A stretch of DNA of 64,000 bases, taken from Cordia subcordata (lineage: Eukaryota > Streptophyta > Magnoliopsida > Boraginales > Cordiaceae). The stretch's first letter is position 1; each line of letters begins with the position of its first letter. Below are positions 14,115 to 24,248 of this stretch, piece after piece. Where the stretch lies: positions 5,838,001-5,902,000 of the forward strand of contig JAPTOF010000019.1 in the NCBI GenBank assembly GCA_028554755.1, in the 5' to 3' direction. The notes under the pieces were generated by a model. It was not told the origin of the DNA, ran no database searches, and saw only the letters and a program-made list of their open reading frames with translations. The translations under genes and the position numbers were made by a program.

Positions 14115-15242
14115 TGTATCTGTAGTTTAGCCTTGTACTGTTATTTGTGATCTTAATCTAGGGTCTCTGGGAGATTTTTCAACAAGATTTAAATGGACTT
14201 GATGTCTTCAATCTAGTGGAGAACGAGGATTGAAATATGTCTTCAGATATGCATTACAAAGAAGCACAATCTAGTTTGGTGATGGCCCTATATTTTAGTG
14301 CTTTTGTTACGAGGTTCCATAGGTACTCAAGAAAGGCTTTCTATAATGTTATTGCGTGTCTTATTTTTTGGTTATCGTCAGTTCTGCAGTCATGGCAATG
14401 ATTTACTATCTCTCCTCGATGAATCCTCTGCAGATTTTGAGTTTACTTTGTTCCTCAAGTTACAGGGCTTGAGAACTTAACTGAAAGATACCATACTTAA
14501 AATCGTCTCGAGGAGAATAATCAACTAGTACATTCAGTGTTTTCCGCTGAGAGTGACAATACGACTAAGATCGCGTAACTTTTACTACTGATTGACAATA
14601 ATATCTTCCATTAAGAGTAACATTTATCGCTGATTGACAACTGTATCTACCATTGAGTGACTATACAACGAAGATAACGTACATTCACAACTGAGAGTGA
14701 CAACACTACAAACATCACAATAAGGTCGTCTAGCAAATCAATGGCGTATGACAAGCAGATACAAATCCTAGCAAACCTTCCTCAGTCCATGGTCTTTGAT
14801 CATATCGTCAAAGGTGGGCTCTGTTTAAAGCTTCATTTCAACGTCTCTGTCCTACACAATAATGTGTGACCAGGCTTGAAGGCTAGACGCGAAAATTTTC
14901 AACCGTCTCCACACCAAAGAGGCTCAAATATGGTAATCCTAATCCGACATTGATATTTCTTTACCAAATTTGGAAAAGCTTATGTGAATATTACACAATA
15001 AATTGAAGAATATGCTACTCCCCAAGTTCCAACAGAGAGTATTTAGACACCTTTCTTTCTGAATCTACCAAATGAAATAGCAGAGCGCCAAACAGCCTGC
15101 ATGTTGCGTGACAACTTTTATCTGCCAAAACATGCTCTAAAAGCAAATTGGTGAATCTGCCCGGCAGTTCAGCTCTCGTTTTAGCATTTCATTGGAAGGC
15201 CTTAGCCCTTATTCATCAGATCACTGACTGGGTTTTCAGTCT
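14115..15242. other. 3' flank of 14-3-3 and a degenerate tandem repeat
   Basis: The first few hundred bases are the 14-3-3 3' UTR. Between about 14509 and 14732, diverged phrases repeat: 'gagagtgacaa...ac' several times and 'ctgattgacaa' twice, giving an irregular repeat of roughly 40 to 85 bases. I see no coding sequence. Confidence 0.45.
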
Positions 15243-16401
15243 TTACCGATGTATGTTGCCTGCTAATGCTACCATGTGGAGTCTCAGCCCATACCTGCTG
15301 CTAAACACGCCAGCATGCAGAAGCAGTAGATATAGAAATTGGCTCACAGTTGAAAATGCAACAAAAGCTTCCAGCGTTTGCCTTGTGGAGGACAACTTTG
15401 GGGAGTTACCAGGCGCTTTCCTCTATGCCCTCCCATTATGATCTGCTTGCAGACAAGACTGCAGAAACTTCAGAGATTAATACATCCATGTGAAAACTCA
15501 AAAACTTAAAACAATAAAATGAAGCGCCATGGAATCATCGAGTAGTAAGGACACTTTGAAGTGATGCGGCAAACAGAGAGCAAGTCTGTACCAATTGAAC
15601 ACTGGGGGGCTATGGCAGTCGCAAGTAGGCCTAGACGAAGAAGCCGAATACTCGTAGCGTGTTTGGAATGATCTTATTTTAAGATACTTATCTTATTGAA
15701 ATTTGGGGATATCTTATAAGATTTAAAGATATCTTATCACATGTGTTATACATTCTATAATTGTAAAAAATAAAATAGGATGGATTGCTTATTTCTTATA
15801 AGATAAAAAGTATGATTTTGTTTTGAATTTTCATAGGATATATGATAAGATTTCTTAAATCTTATAAGATGTACCCTCATTTCAATAAGATAAGTATCTT
15901 AAAATAAGACTATAACAAACAGAGCTTCAATCCTAATCTTGACGAGGCACTCTCTAGAGCAACAATTCTATTAGAACCATAGACATGCACCAAACACAAG
16001 ACTACCAACGTATTGACCTAATAATTTCCTTCTCTAAACTACCTAATAATTCTAGAACTACTATATTAGTGAAACTAATCAACTGACTAAATTAATGAAA
16101 AAGGAATAGAGTCCATCATCTCAATTTCAGCTTCTTCTTCTTTTTTTTTTTTTAAGTCAAAAAATTTGGCTTTCAGAAAAGCACTTCTCCAAAAGTTAAA
16201 ACGACGCTCTGGAAGAAACAAATTCAAACGAACACTTTGCATTTAGACAAATTAACGAGAGCGAGAGGAAGACAGCTAACGAGGATGATTATGTTCGCCA
16301 TTAATGTACTTGTCCAAAGACCATCCAACAAGTCCAAGTAAAATAAGTTACACGACCAAGAGAGGTCCCATGAAGCTTCTCCCTCCATTGCCAATAGCCA
16401 T
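15243..16401 (-). pseudogene. AWPM-19/PM19-like membrane protein relic
   Basis: Two separated pieces on the minus strand match the ABA-associated plasma-membrane AWPM-19-like family, small proteins with four membrane helices. Piece one (16401-16281) starts MAIGNGGRSFMGPLLVV, then has an in-frame stop and small deletions within helix 1, then gives GWSLDKYINGEHNHP, the typical end of the first exon. Piece two (15458-15243) reads CKQIIMGGHRGKRL, then shifts frame to RQTLEAFVAFSTVSQFLYLL and LLHAGVFSSRYG, the typical last helix and tail. The middle helices were not found. A MITE lies between the pieces. The stop, frameshift and missing middle mark it as dead, unless I have missed an exon. The plus-strand frame 15148-15441 is its shadow. 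Confidence 0.65.
15658..15922. mobile_element. MITE with about 40-bp terminal inverted repeats
   Basis: The left end contains CTTATTTTAAGATACTTATC and TTATTGAAAT; the right end carries their reverse complement (ATTTCAATAAG, then GATAAGTATCTTAAAATAAG). The outermost bases differ (GTGTTTGGAATGAT against CTGTTTGTTATAGT), so the target duplication is unclear. The interior is filled with AT-rich 'cttataagat' motifs. It has no coding capacity. It lies between the two pieces of the AWPM-19-like relic. Confidence 0.75.
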
Positions 16402-16867
16402 AAATAATGCTAGCTCAACCTCTAGACTTTTAGCTGAAAGGTTTTGAGTGACTCTTTCTGGTAAAGAAATGGTGATTATGGTTTACGTGGTTTCTTGTAG
16501 AGAGCAAGGAGGAAAGTGCTGCTGGTGTCTTCAACCGTGGAGGTTTCGTATGTTTATAAATAACGAGAGAAGGTTTGTTGAGTAACTGATACTAATATAA
16601 AACTATTCCTATGCAAATTAATTTCCAATGCAAAATAAGAATTATCTTTAGTTTGGTACAAGTTGTTTATAATTAAACTAAAATTTTAAGCTATAATTGA
16701 GCATTATTTTCTAGGTCATATAATTGATACTAATCTAGAATATCATTCGTGCAAAATTATTTCACAATCTAAATTGAGAATTATTTGTTATTAAATAAAA
16801 ATATTTATTAATATAAAAATTTTCTCATAATTGGATAATATTTCTTTTCAAATTATATATATCAATA

Positions 16868-17063
16868 TCTATATATTATATAAATAGAGTCCACAATTAG
16901 CTTTCCACATGTGTCAATTATTTTCTATTGAAAAATTAGTTAAACTTCAATACATATATTTATATATTATACTTGTAAATAGAGAAAATAAATTATTAAC
17001 AATAAATAAAAATATTTAAATTATTTGTTCCTCTGGTCTATCGTACTGATCATTATACTCTAG
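16868..17063 (+). mobile_element. Non-autonomous Helitron, copy 1 (196 bp)
   Basis: It begins TCTATATATTATATAAATAG, a typical plant Helitron 5' end, and ends ATTATACTCTAG. It is inserted between A (16867) and T (17064), the Helitron target. The 333-bp element at 55152-55484 (minus strand) shares CCACAATTA near the start, AAATTAGTTAAACT in the body and ACTGATCATTATACTCTAG at the end. It encodes nothing. The 3' hairpin is degenerate, which lowers confidence. It ends 32 bases before the copia LTR at 17096. Confidence 0.65.
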
Positions 17064-17095
17064 TTATATAATGAATATGGGAAAAAGGTAATTTT

Positions 17096-17291
17096 TGAAA
17101 GATTGTAGTTTGCCCGTAAGAAGTTCCTTTGTATTGCATTCAATATATAGTGATACATGATAAGAGTTGTACAGCAAGAAGAATTGTACAAGAGTAATTC
17201 TTATCTCTAAGTAGTCAGTTCTCTATCTATTAGCTGGCTTATACATCTAAGGTTACGTGAGACACTAAAGGATATTATTATCTTGCTAACA
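17096..17291 (-). repeat. 3' LTR of copia element 1
   Basis: Plus-strand termini TGAAAGATTG and TTGCTAACA, 196 bases. It is the downstream LTR in element orientation and abuts the polypurine tract at 17292-17301. Its partner is 22999-23194. Confidence 0.92.
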
Positions 17292-20200
17292 CCCCCACAA
17301 GTTGACGGTGGGGAAGCCACATGCAACTTGTCTCTGAGTAGCTCAAACCTTGGTTTGTACAGCGGCTTGGTGAAAATATCTACAATTTGAGAATCAGATG
17401 GTATAAAAGAAAGCTGAAAAGGGCCATCTTTGAGTTTCTCACGAACAAAATGCACATCAATTTCAATGTGTTTGCTACGATGATGAATTACAGGATTGGA
17501 AGCCAAGTATATAATCCTCACATTATCACATAATATCCGTGGTACGGTGGACATTGTGAGGCCCAAGAAACATACAATATGTGACACCCATAACAATTCA
17601 AATGTTAGAGCAACCAACGCTCGATATTCAGCCTCAGTACTTGATTTAGAAACAATATTTTGCCTTTTTGCACTCCATGTTATCAAATTTGAGCCAAGAA
17701 ATATGGTAAACCCAGTTGTGGACCTCCTAGTCATAGGGCAACCAGCCCAATCAGAATCACAATAGCCAGTTATTTCTAAAGAAGTCATCGGCTGAAAGGT
17801 AAGGCCATGTGTAAGAGTTCCTTCAACATAGAGCAAAATACATTTAGTTGCTACAAGATGTGGCACCTTGGCTCATGCATGAACTGGCATACAGAGTTAA
17901 CAACATAGGATATATCTGGTCTCGTCATAGTAAGGTACTGTAGTTGACCCACTAGTTGCCAAAACTCACCAGGATCAGAAAGTAAATCACCTTCTAAATC
18001 ATGTAAGCGTGTGCCAGCATGTGGTGTATTGAGAGGCTTTGCTCCATCCATACCAAACTGTTGCAAAAGTTGCATTGCATATTTTGTTTGAGTAAGAGAG
18101 ACGGCCCTAGCTGAATAGTGGACTTTCATACTGATAAGTTCTAAATAAGTGTTTAATTTATATATTGGATGTACTTGATTTTGGAATAGAATGCTTCTTA
18201 ATCGATGTTTTTAATATAATTTTGCATAATTGTGCTTAGGAAAAGGAGTTGGATGCACTATATATGGATATAGAAGCTTTTTGGACATGTTTGTAGCGGT
18301 CAAAGTTGATATCGTCATGTGAAAAAATGCCATTTAATTGCTATGCGGGTTTGACTGGGTTGACCAAGACGGAAGATATTTTTTCTGGGCTTTTGGAAGG
18401 AATTAGATTAAACATTAGCAGACTTTTTATTTTGTTGGAACTTATATTTTAGGTTTTTACCTTTTTATTCTTTTTTGGCCAGGTTTACTTATCCAACAAG
18501 GAAAATAGGTTAAGATTTTTCTTATATAAATACCTCTTATTTGCACTTTGAGAGAGAGACAGCTTTTAGCAGATAACAGTAAATTTTCTCTTTATTCTTT
18601 AGGCAAAATTCATGGACAAGCTGTTCTAATTTTCTTTTCTAGCCAAGGATTAATCAATATTTCGGTTCATCAATTCCGTGAGATCTAATTGTTTTATTCC
18701 TTTCATGTTATTTTGATATTTGCGTATTTACTATTTCAAGAATTAATATTGTTCTGTGATTGTTTAATTTTTTGCACGGTTATTCAATTGCATGACAATA
18801 GGTAGCCAATTAGATTAATTTAATTAATCTAAAAATAGTGATAACCAGGTTTTGTGTGTAATTACGCAATTTAAATGAGCAATTACCGCGAGAGTATTGA
18901 CTTTTAGAATCAGGTCTTTCTAGATTTTTATTGCTGCCGTTAGATAGATCTTGCGAGCATCTCCGGGGATTAGAACGTCTAATAGGTAAGACGATAGCGG
19001 AAAAAATCGTAGGGGATTTAAACCGTTATCAACTCTGTAAGAAAATATGAGGGTATTAGGTCGAGCCAATAACCATAACTGCTTTATCGAAATAGTTGAA
19101 AGTATTTTTGAATCTAGGATCGAATTTGTTAACCGAAATTGCGATTGTTCCTCAGGCTAGATTTAATTCTTGTTGATTTTCTATTTTTCTAGTCTTGCGT
19201 TAACTTAGAAATGCGTATTTTAGTTTTTTTTATTTACAATTTTTTATTTTCAGGCCAAGTTGCGTGCCCACGCAGTGCGACTAGTGGCTGGACAGTTTTG
19301 CTTATTTTACTTATTTTTGCATTAAAACCCCCCATTTTGCTTGTGACTCGCTTGATTAATCTACTTGACATAATTAGCATATTCTAAATTTCTCCAATCC
19401 CTGTGGACTCGACCCTTTTCTCACCGCGTACACAAATTAAAGTTGCAAGGTAAGAGATAGGAATTTATTTTTGGTGGTTTCGACGCCCATCACATACCAA
19501 GGAAGTAATGTAATGGTCCCAAATCTTTCATTGAAAAGACTTTTGAAAGCTCAGAGACAAGCGCCTTGACTTCTGCTAAAGTACCAGTGAGCACAATGTC
19601 ATCCACATAAATCAACAATATCAATATACTATTAGAACTTCCCCGAATAAATAAAGAGGCATCGTGTTGGCAATGGTGAAAACCACATGTCAAAAGAAAC
19701 GAGCTAAAGTGTTGATACCAAACCCGTGGGGCTTGCTTTAGCCTGTAGATTGATTTGTGTAGCTTGCAAACATAATCTGGAAATGTAGCATCAATAAAGT
19801 CTTGGGGTTGAGTCATGTAGATGTCTTCAGATAAATCACCATGTAAAAATGCATTTTTGACATCTAATTGATGTAAAGGCCATTGATTTGCCAACACTAA
19901 AGAAATAACTAGTCTAATAGTGTAGGCTCTTACCACAGGACTGAAAGTATCGCCATAATCTCTACCTGGTTGTTGTGTGTATCCCTTAGCAACAAATCGT
20001 GCTTTGTAACGCTCCAATGTGCCATCTGATTTTTGTTTTATTTTGAAAACCCAACAACACCCAACAATATTAACATTTGGTGGGTGAGGAACAAGCGACC
20101 ATGTACGATTTGCTAATAAAGAATTAAATTCTTCTTTCATGGCCTCTCTCCATTTAGCATGTTTTTGTGCTTGTGTAAAACTAGATGGTTCTAGAGGCAA

Positions 20201-22894
20201 ATTTGTAGCAGAAGCAAGTAAGCTCGCCTTTATTGGATATCGTGTTGTTAAAAGAGCCTTGGGTTTAAAAATTCCATGCATAGACCTTGTTACCATTTTG
20301 TGGGCACGACTTTGCATAACAGAAGACGAATCAGTTACTAAACTTGGTGGAACATCTGATGTTGGTGCATTATTATGAGGTTGAGAATTAATTGCCATGT
20401 CATCAACATTATGTTCATCCTATGGCACCAAAGGAGAAGTATTTGCTGGTGGTATATCAATAGACAAAGTTGGGGAATTGTGGCATGCATCAATCGGTAG
20501 TTCACTGGTGCCTTCATGTGAGAGAGATAGAGATCCAAGATGAGGTAACGAATTACATGAGGACTCTTTCAACTGTGACGCACCAGGACCATGCAAAATG
20601 GTATTATTTAGGCGATCAACCTGTGTTTCTAGAGACATATCATTAGACACCATTTTTGAAATTGGAAATGGACGAAACTTGAAGGCCTGAGGAGATGAAC
20701 TATTCAGAGAAAAATTGTGAAGGCCTGGAAATACAGTCTCATAAAAAATAACATGCCTGGAAATCAAAATTTTGCCAGTACCGAGATCAAAACATTTGTA
20801 TCCTTTATGATTTGGACTATAACCCAAGAATAAACATCTGCATGTTTTAAAATCGAGCTTGCGTCGTCCAAAAGGCGATAAGCAAGGATAACAAAGAGAT
20901 CCAAAAGTATGTAGAAAGGAATAATTTGGATGCTCTCCACATAATAATATATATGGTGATTGATAGTTAAGAATAACAGACGGTAGTCTGTTTATAAGAA
21001 ACACAGCTGTAGAAAAAGCATAGTTCCAAAACTCTTTCGGAAGATGACTGTGAGCTAACAAAGTGAGACCTGTCTCAACTATATGACGATATTTATGTTT
21101 AGCTATCCCATTTTGCTCAGGGGTTCCAGGACATGAAACTCGATGTTTGATTCCATTGGTTTGAAACAATTGCTTTAGAGTATGATTTAGAAATTCACCC
21201 CCGGAATCACTTTGTATACACTTAACCGTGGTACGATATTGAGTTTTAATCATTGCAAGAAAACTCGGAAAAATAGTGATAACATCAGATTTACGCACTA
21301 AATGATAGTACCATGTAAAGCGACTATACTCATCAACAAGGATCAAATAAAATCGATAACCTTCAATAGAGACAGTAGGAGAAGGTCCCCCATACATCTG
21401 TATGAATAACATCAAATTTGCCACAGTATCAAAAGGAAGTCTCTTGCTTTTCCCATACTGACAACTTTCACAGAGTTTATTTGTAGAAATAGAATCAAAG
21501 TCTAAAAATTTTCCTAAACGAGATAGTACCGAAGCTGAAGGGTGTCCAAGACGAGCATGCCATATTTCTGAAGAAGCCTTGGTTGCCATGAAAAGAGCCT
21601 TGGGCTGCTGTAGTGAATAGAGACCCCTACTAAGTGTTCCCCGATGTAGCAGTTGACCCGTCCTCATGTCCTTAATATAGTAACCAGATGCTGTAAAAAT
21701 AAAATAGCATAAATTGTCTTTAGCAAATTGAGCAACAGAGAACAAGCGCTTTGCAATGGAAGGAACAGTCAAAACATTGCAAGAAACATCAGGACCACGA
21801 GAGAAATTAAAAATTTTTCTGCCGCTATGTGTAATTGGTAAAGTGGAACCATTACCAACAAGTACATGATCCGTACTTGAATATGATTTCTTACGAGTTA
21901 ATTTTTCATCACTAGGAGCCATGTGATGAGTTGCACCAGTATCCAGGTACCATTGAGAATCAGAATTATCAGCAATTTGCATAGAAGAAAAGGCTTTTGT
22001 ATTGGCTGCGATAACATCAGGGGGAGCCCAATAATGCGTGGCTTTATGAAATGGATATCCACACTTGTAACATACAACCTGATCTGAATCAGTCGAAGGA
22101 GACTGAGATTGTTGCTGCTGTGATGAATTATTAAAGAACCTCACATTTGTTTGACCACGTCCTCTGCCAAAATTTCCGCTTCCCCCTCTTCGACCTCGAG
22201 AACCACGGCCTCGATTGGGAGAATTATTAGACATCATAGAAGAATTAATAGAGATTGAAGCCTGCTTGTCAAGTGTATTTGCTGAAGAATGTATACGCAG
22301 CTCATAATCTAATAAAAGACCACAAGTTTCGGCAAATGAAGGAGAATTGGGACGGGAATTTATTGCAGCAATAATAGGGTCAAAATCTGATGATAATCCT
22401 CGTAATGTCCAGAGAACTAAATCTTCTTCATCAACAAGTTTCCCTGCACTAGCAAGTTTTAAAAATAATGATTTTGCATATTGTATATATTCATGAATGC
22501 TACGAGTTCCTTTAACCATAGTCTGAAGCTCTGTTTTAAGCAAAGAAACACGAGCTCGAGATTGAGAGCCATACATTACCTCAAGAATAGTCCAAACCTC
22601 ATGAGCTGTCTGCTTATCAATTACTTGCGAAAGAACAACATCGGAGAGAGAAACCAAGAGCTAGCCAAGCACTAATTGATCGAGTTTGTTCCATTGTTCT
22701 GCTGCTTCAGGATCGGTAGGCTTTATTAAGGTACCATCAATAATACCAAGTAGATTATGGTACCATAAGACAGGCAGAACCTGAGTTTTCCAAAGAATGT
22801 TGTTGTCTGCAGCGAGTTTGACAGAGAGCTCTTGAGAAATAGTCGAAACAGAGGGCAACTTTGTGGTGACTGTTTTTGAAGAAGAAGCATCCAT
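17292..22894 (-). pseudogene. Broken gag-pol polyprotein of copia element 1
   Basis: Gag starts at 22894 (MDASSSKTVTTK). An in-frame TAG at about 22661 replaces what is usually a Trp codon. The next 745 codons hold the gag remainder with CCHC-like CYKCGYPFHKATHY, the protease motif DTGA, the GAG-pre-integrase HHCC segment (HARLGHP...CESCQYGK) and the integrase core (VDEYSRFTW...SDSGGEF...TPEQNG). A second TAG near 20422 follows. Reverse transcriptase continues at 20398-19494 with YVDDIVLTG, is split by the solo LTR, and resumes at 18126. A one-base frameshift near 17868 precedes RNase H (SSTEAEYRALV). The last zinc-knuckle Cys is Tyr. It cannot make a full polyprotein. Confidence 0.9.
18132..19492. 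mobile_element. Solo LTR (1,361 bp) nested in copia element 1
   Basis: It begins TGATAAGTTC and ends CGACGCCCATCA, and is flanked by perfect five-base duplications CATAC (18127-18131 and 19493-19497). Removing it restores the reverse transcriptase reading YFLGMKVHYS. No internal coding region or second LTR is present, so it is an LTR left by recombination. A TATATAAATACC motif near 18526 suggests plus orientation. Phrases near the end such as 'tgtggactcgaccc' resemble the LTRs of large Ty3/gypsy (Tat/Athila-like) elements; that assignment is tentative. Confidence 0.88.
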
Positions 22895-22998
22895 GATGTC
22901 TGTAAAAAAGCCTATAAAAAGTTTGAAAAAGGATGAATATCAGAGAAGAACAGCAGTAGCGAACAAAAAAAAAAAACACTCCTGCGCTCTTGATACCA

Positions 22999-23194
22999 TG
23001 AAAGATTGTAGTTTGCTCGTAAGAAGTTCCTTTGTATTGCATTTAATATATAGTGATACATGATAAGAGTTGCACAGCAAGAAGAATTGTACAGGAGTAA
23101 TTCTTATCTCTAAGTAGTCAGTTCACTATCTATTAGCTGGCATATACATCTAAGGTTATGTGAGACACCAAAAGATATTATTATCTTGCTAACA
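22999..23194 (-). repeat. 5' LTR of copia element 1
   Basis: The partner of 17096-17291, same length and termini, differing at about nine positions. The primer-binding site lies directly to its left (22985-22998), reading TGGTATCAAGAGCG on the minus strand. Element transcription would start here. Confidence 0.92.
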
Positions 23195-23479
23195 ATTTTA
23201 AGGCTTGAACTTTGTAAGATATAAAAATAAGGGCCTGAACTTTAAAACCTTAACACAAGGGGTTGAACTTATGAAAAACTAAAGTGTTACACAACGTTAA
23301 CTAACGGTTTTAATTCTTTGCTTATATGATACTTTTTCATTTTCAAATATTATGAGGTATTTTATTTGTCTTTCGTAGCTTAGGTGGATTTCTTACATGG
23401 CATTCTAAATCTATATGGGATGAAACTTATACATTATAATCTATCATGTATATGTGCACATTTATAAATTTTGGACATT

Positions 23480-23740
23480 CACAACTAAAAATTGATGAAT
23501 TTGAGATGGAAACTTTGGGCTAAATTTTTTAATGCGTTAATACAAATTTGAGACAGAAATTTTGAGACGGAAAGTTTTCGTCTCAATTAGAGACGAAATT
23601 TTCCGTCTCAAAATTTGAGATGAGGGTTTTTGAGATGAAAAATTTCCATCTCAAATTCTGTCTCAAATCCATTTTGAGATGTAATTTTCCAAGTTTGAAA
23701 CGAAAATTTTCCTTCTCAAATTCAAAATTTTTTTGTAGTG
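23480..23740. mobile_element. Mini CACTA-like element (261 bp)
   Basis: The right end, read on the minus strand, starts CACTACAAAAAAATTTTGAA, a standard CACTA terminus. The left end CACAACTAAAAATTGATGAA is a diverged match, and both continue into TTTGAGA-GGAAA. Three-base duplications ATT flank it (23477-23479 and 23741-23743). The interior is packed with subterminal motifs of the form 'gagacggaaa' and 'ttccgtctca' in both orientations, as in En/Spm-type elements. It has no coding capacity. Confidence 0.7.
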
Positions 23741-23934
23741 ATTCTTTTGTGAGCTATGTGAATATAAATTAATTACATATATTTTCTATTACAAAATATA
23801 AAATATTTCATGTATACTTAAATTTTGAAAAATATAAATTATCTATGCAATTTAAATATTAAACACTAACAAATTTGAATAAATCAAAATAAATCGTAAA
23901 ATAACATATTATTGGTGAACATGAGCTGCCATAA

Positions 23935-24155
23935 TGTTAGCAAGCAAATCATACACAAAAACAAAGCTAGCAGCAATCAAGGAATTACACACAATAAGGA
24001 AGCTAGCAGCAATCAAGGACTCAAAATTCTTTTTCTTAAATTGTAGAAAATTCCTTTTGTAAATTCCTAATTCCTTGTTGAAATTTTCCTATATATAGAC
24101 ATTGTAAACTAATAGAAATATGTATTCCCTCTTTCTTGGGATTTCTCTCTTAATA
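23935..24155 (+). repeat. 5' LTR of copia element 2
   Basis: Starts TGTTAGCAAGCAAATCATAC. It contains its own internal direct repeat: AAGCTAGCAGCAATCAAGGA occurs twice, 36 bases apart. A TATATATAG motif lies near the middle. It is followed by the primer-binding site at 24156. Confidence 0.92.
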
Positions 24156-24248
24156 TGGTATCAGCTGGGTTTTCTTAAATTTTTTTTTTCCGCTTGTTGT
24201 CTTAAGCGTGTTCATCCTTTTTCAATTGTTGCAATATTTTCTTTTCAC

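Larger units (their letters stand above)
17096..23194 (-). mobile_element. Ty1/copia LTR retrotransposon 1, complete but dead
   Basis: Two 196-bp LTRs bound the element, which is flanked by the five-base target duplication ATTTT (17091-17095 and 23195-23199). Read on the minus strand, the 5' LTR is followed at once by TGGTATCAAGAGC, an initiator Met-tRNA primer site, and the 3' LTR is preceded by a polypurine tract (CTTGTGGGGG). By eye the LTRs differ at about nine positions, roughly 4 to 5 percent, so this is an old but not ancient insertion. The order gag, protease, integrase, reverse transcriptase, RNase H is that of copia. A solo LTR at 18132-19492 splits it. Two in-frame stops and a frameshift also inactivate it. 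Confidence 0.93.

Noticed and set aside
15148..15441. 97-codon plus-strand frame as a gene
   Set aside because: The minus strand here carries the C-terminal AWPM-19-like remnant; the plus frame has no family features and is its shadow.
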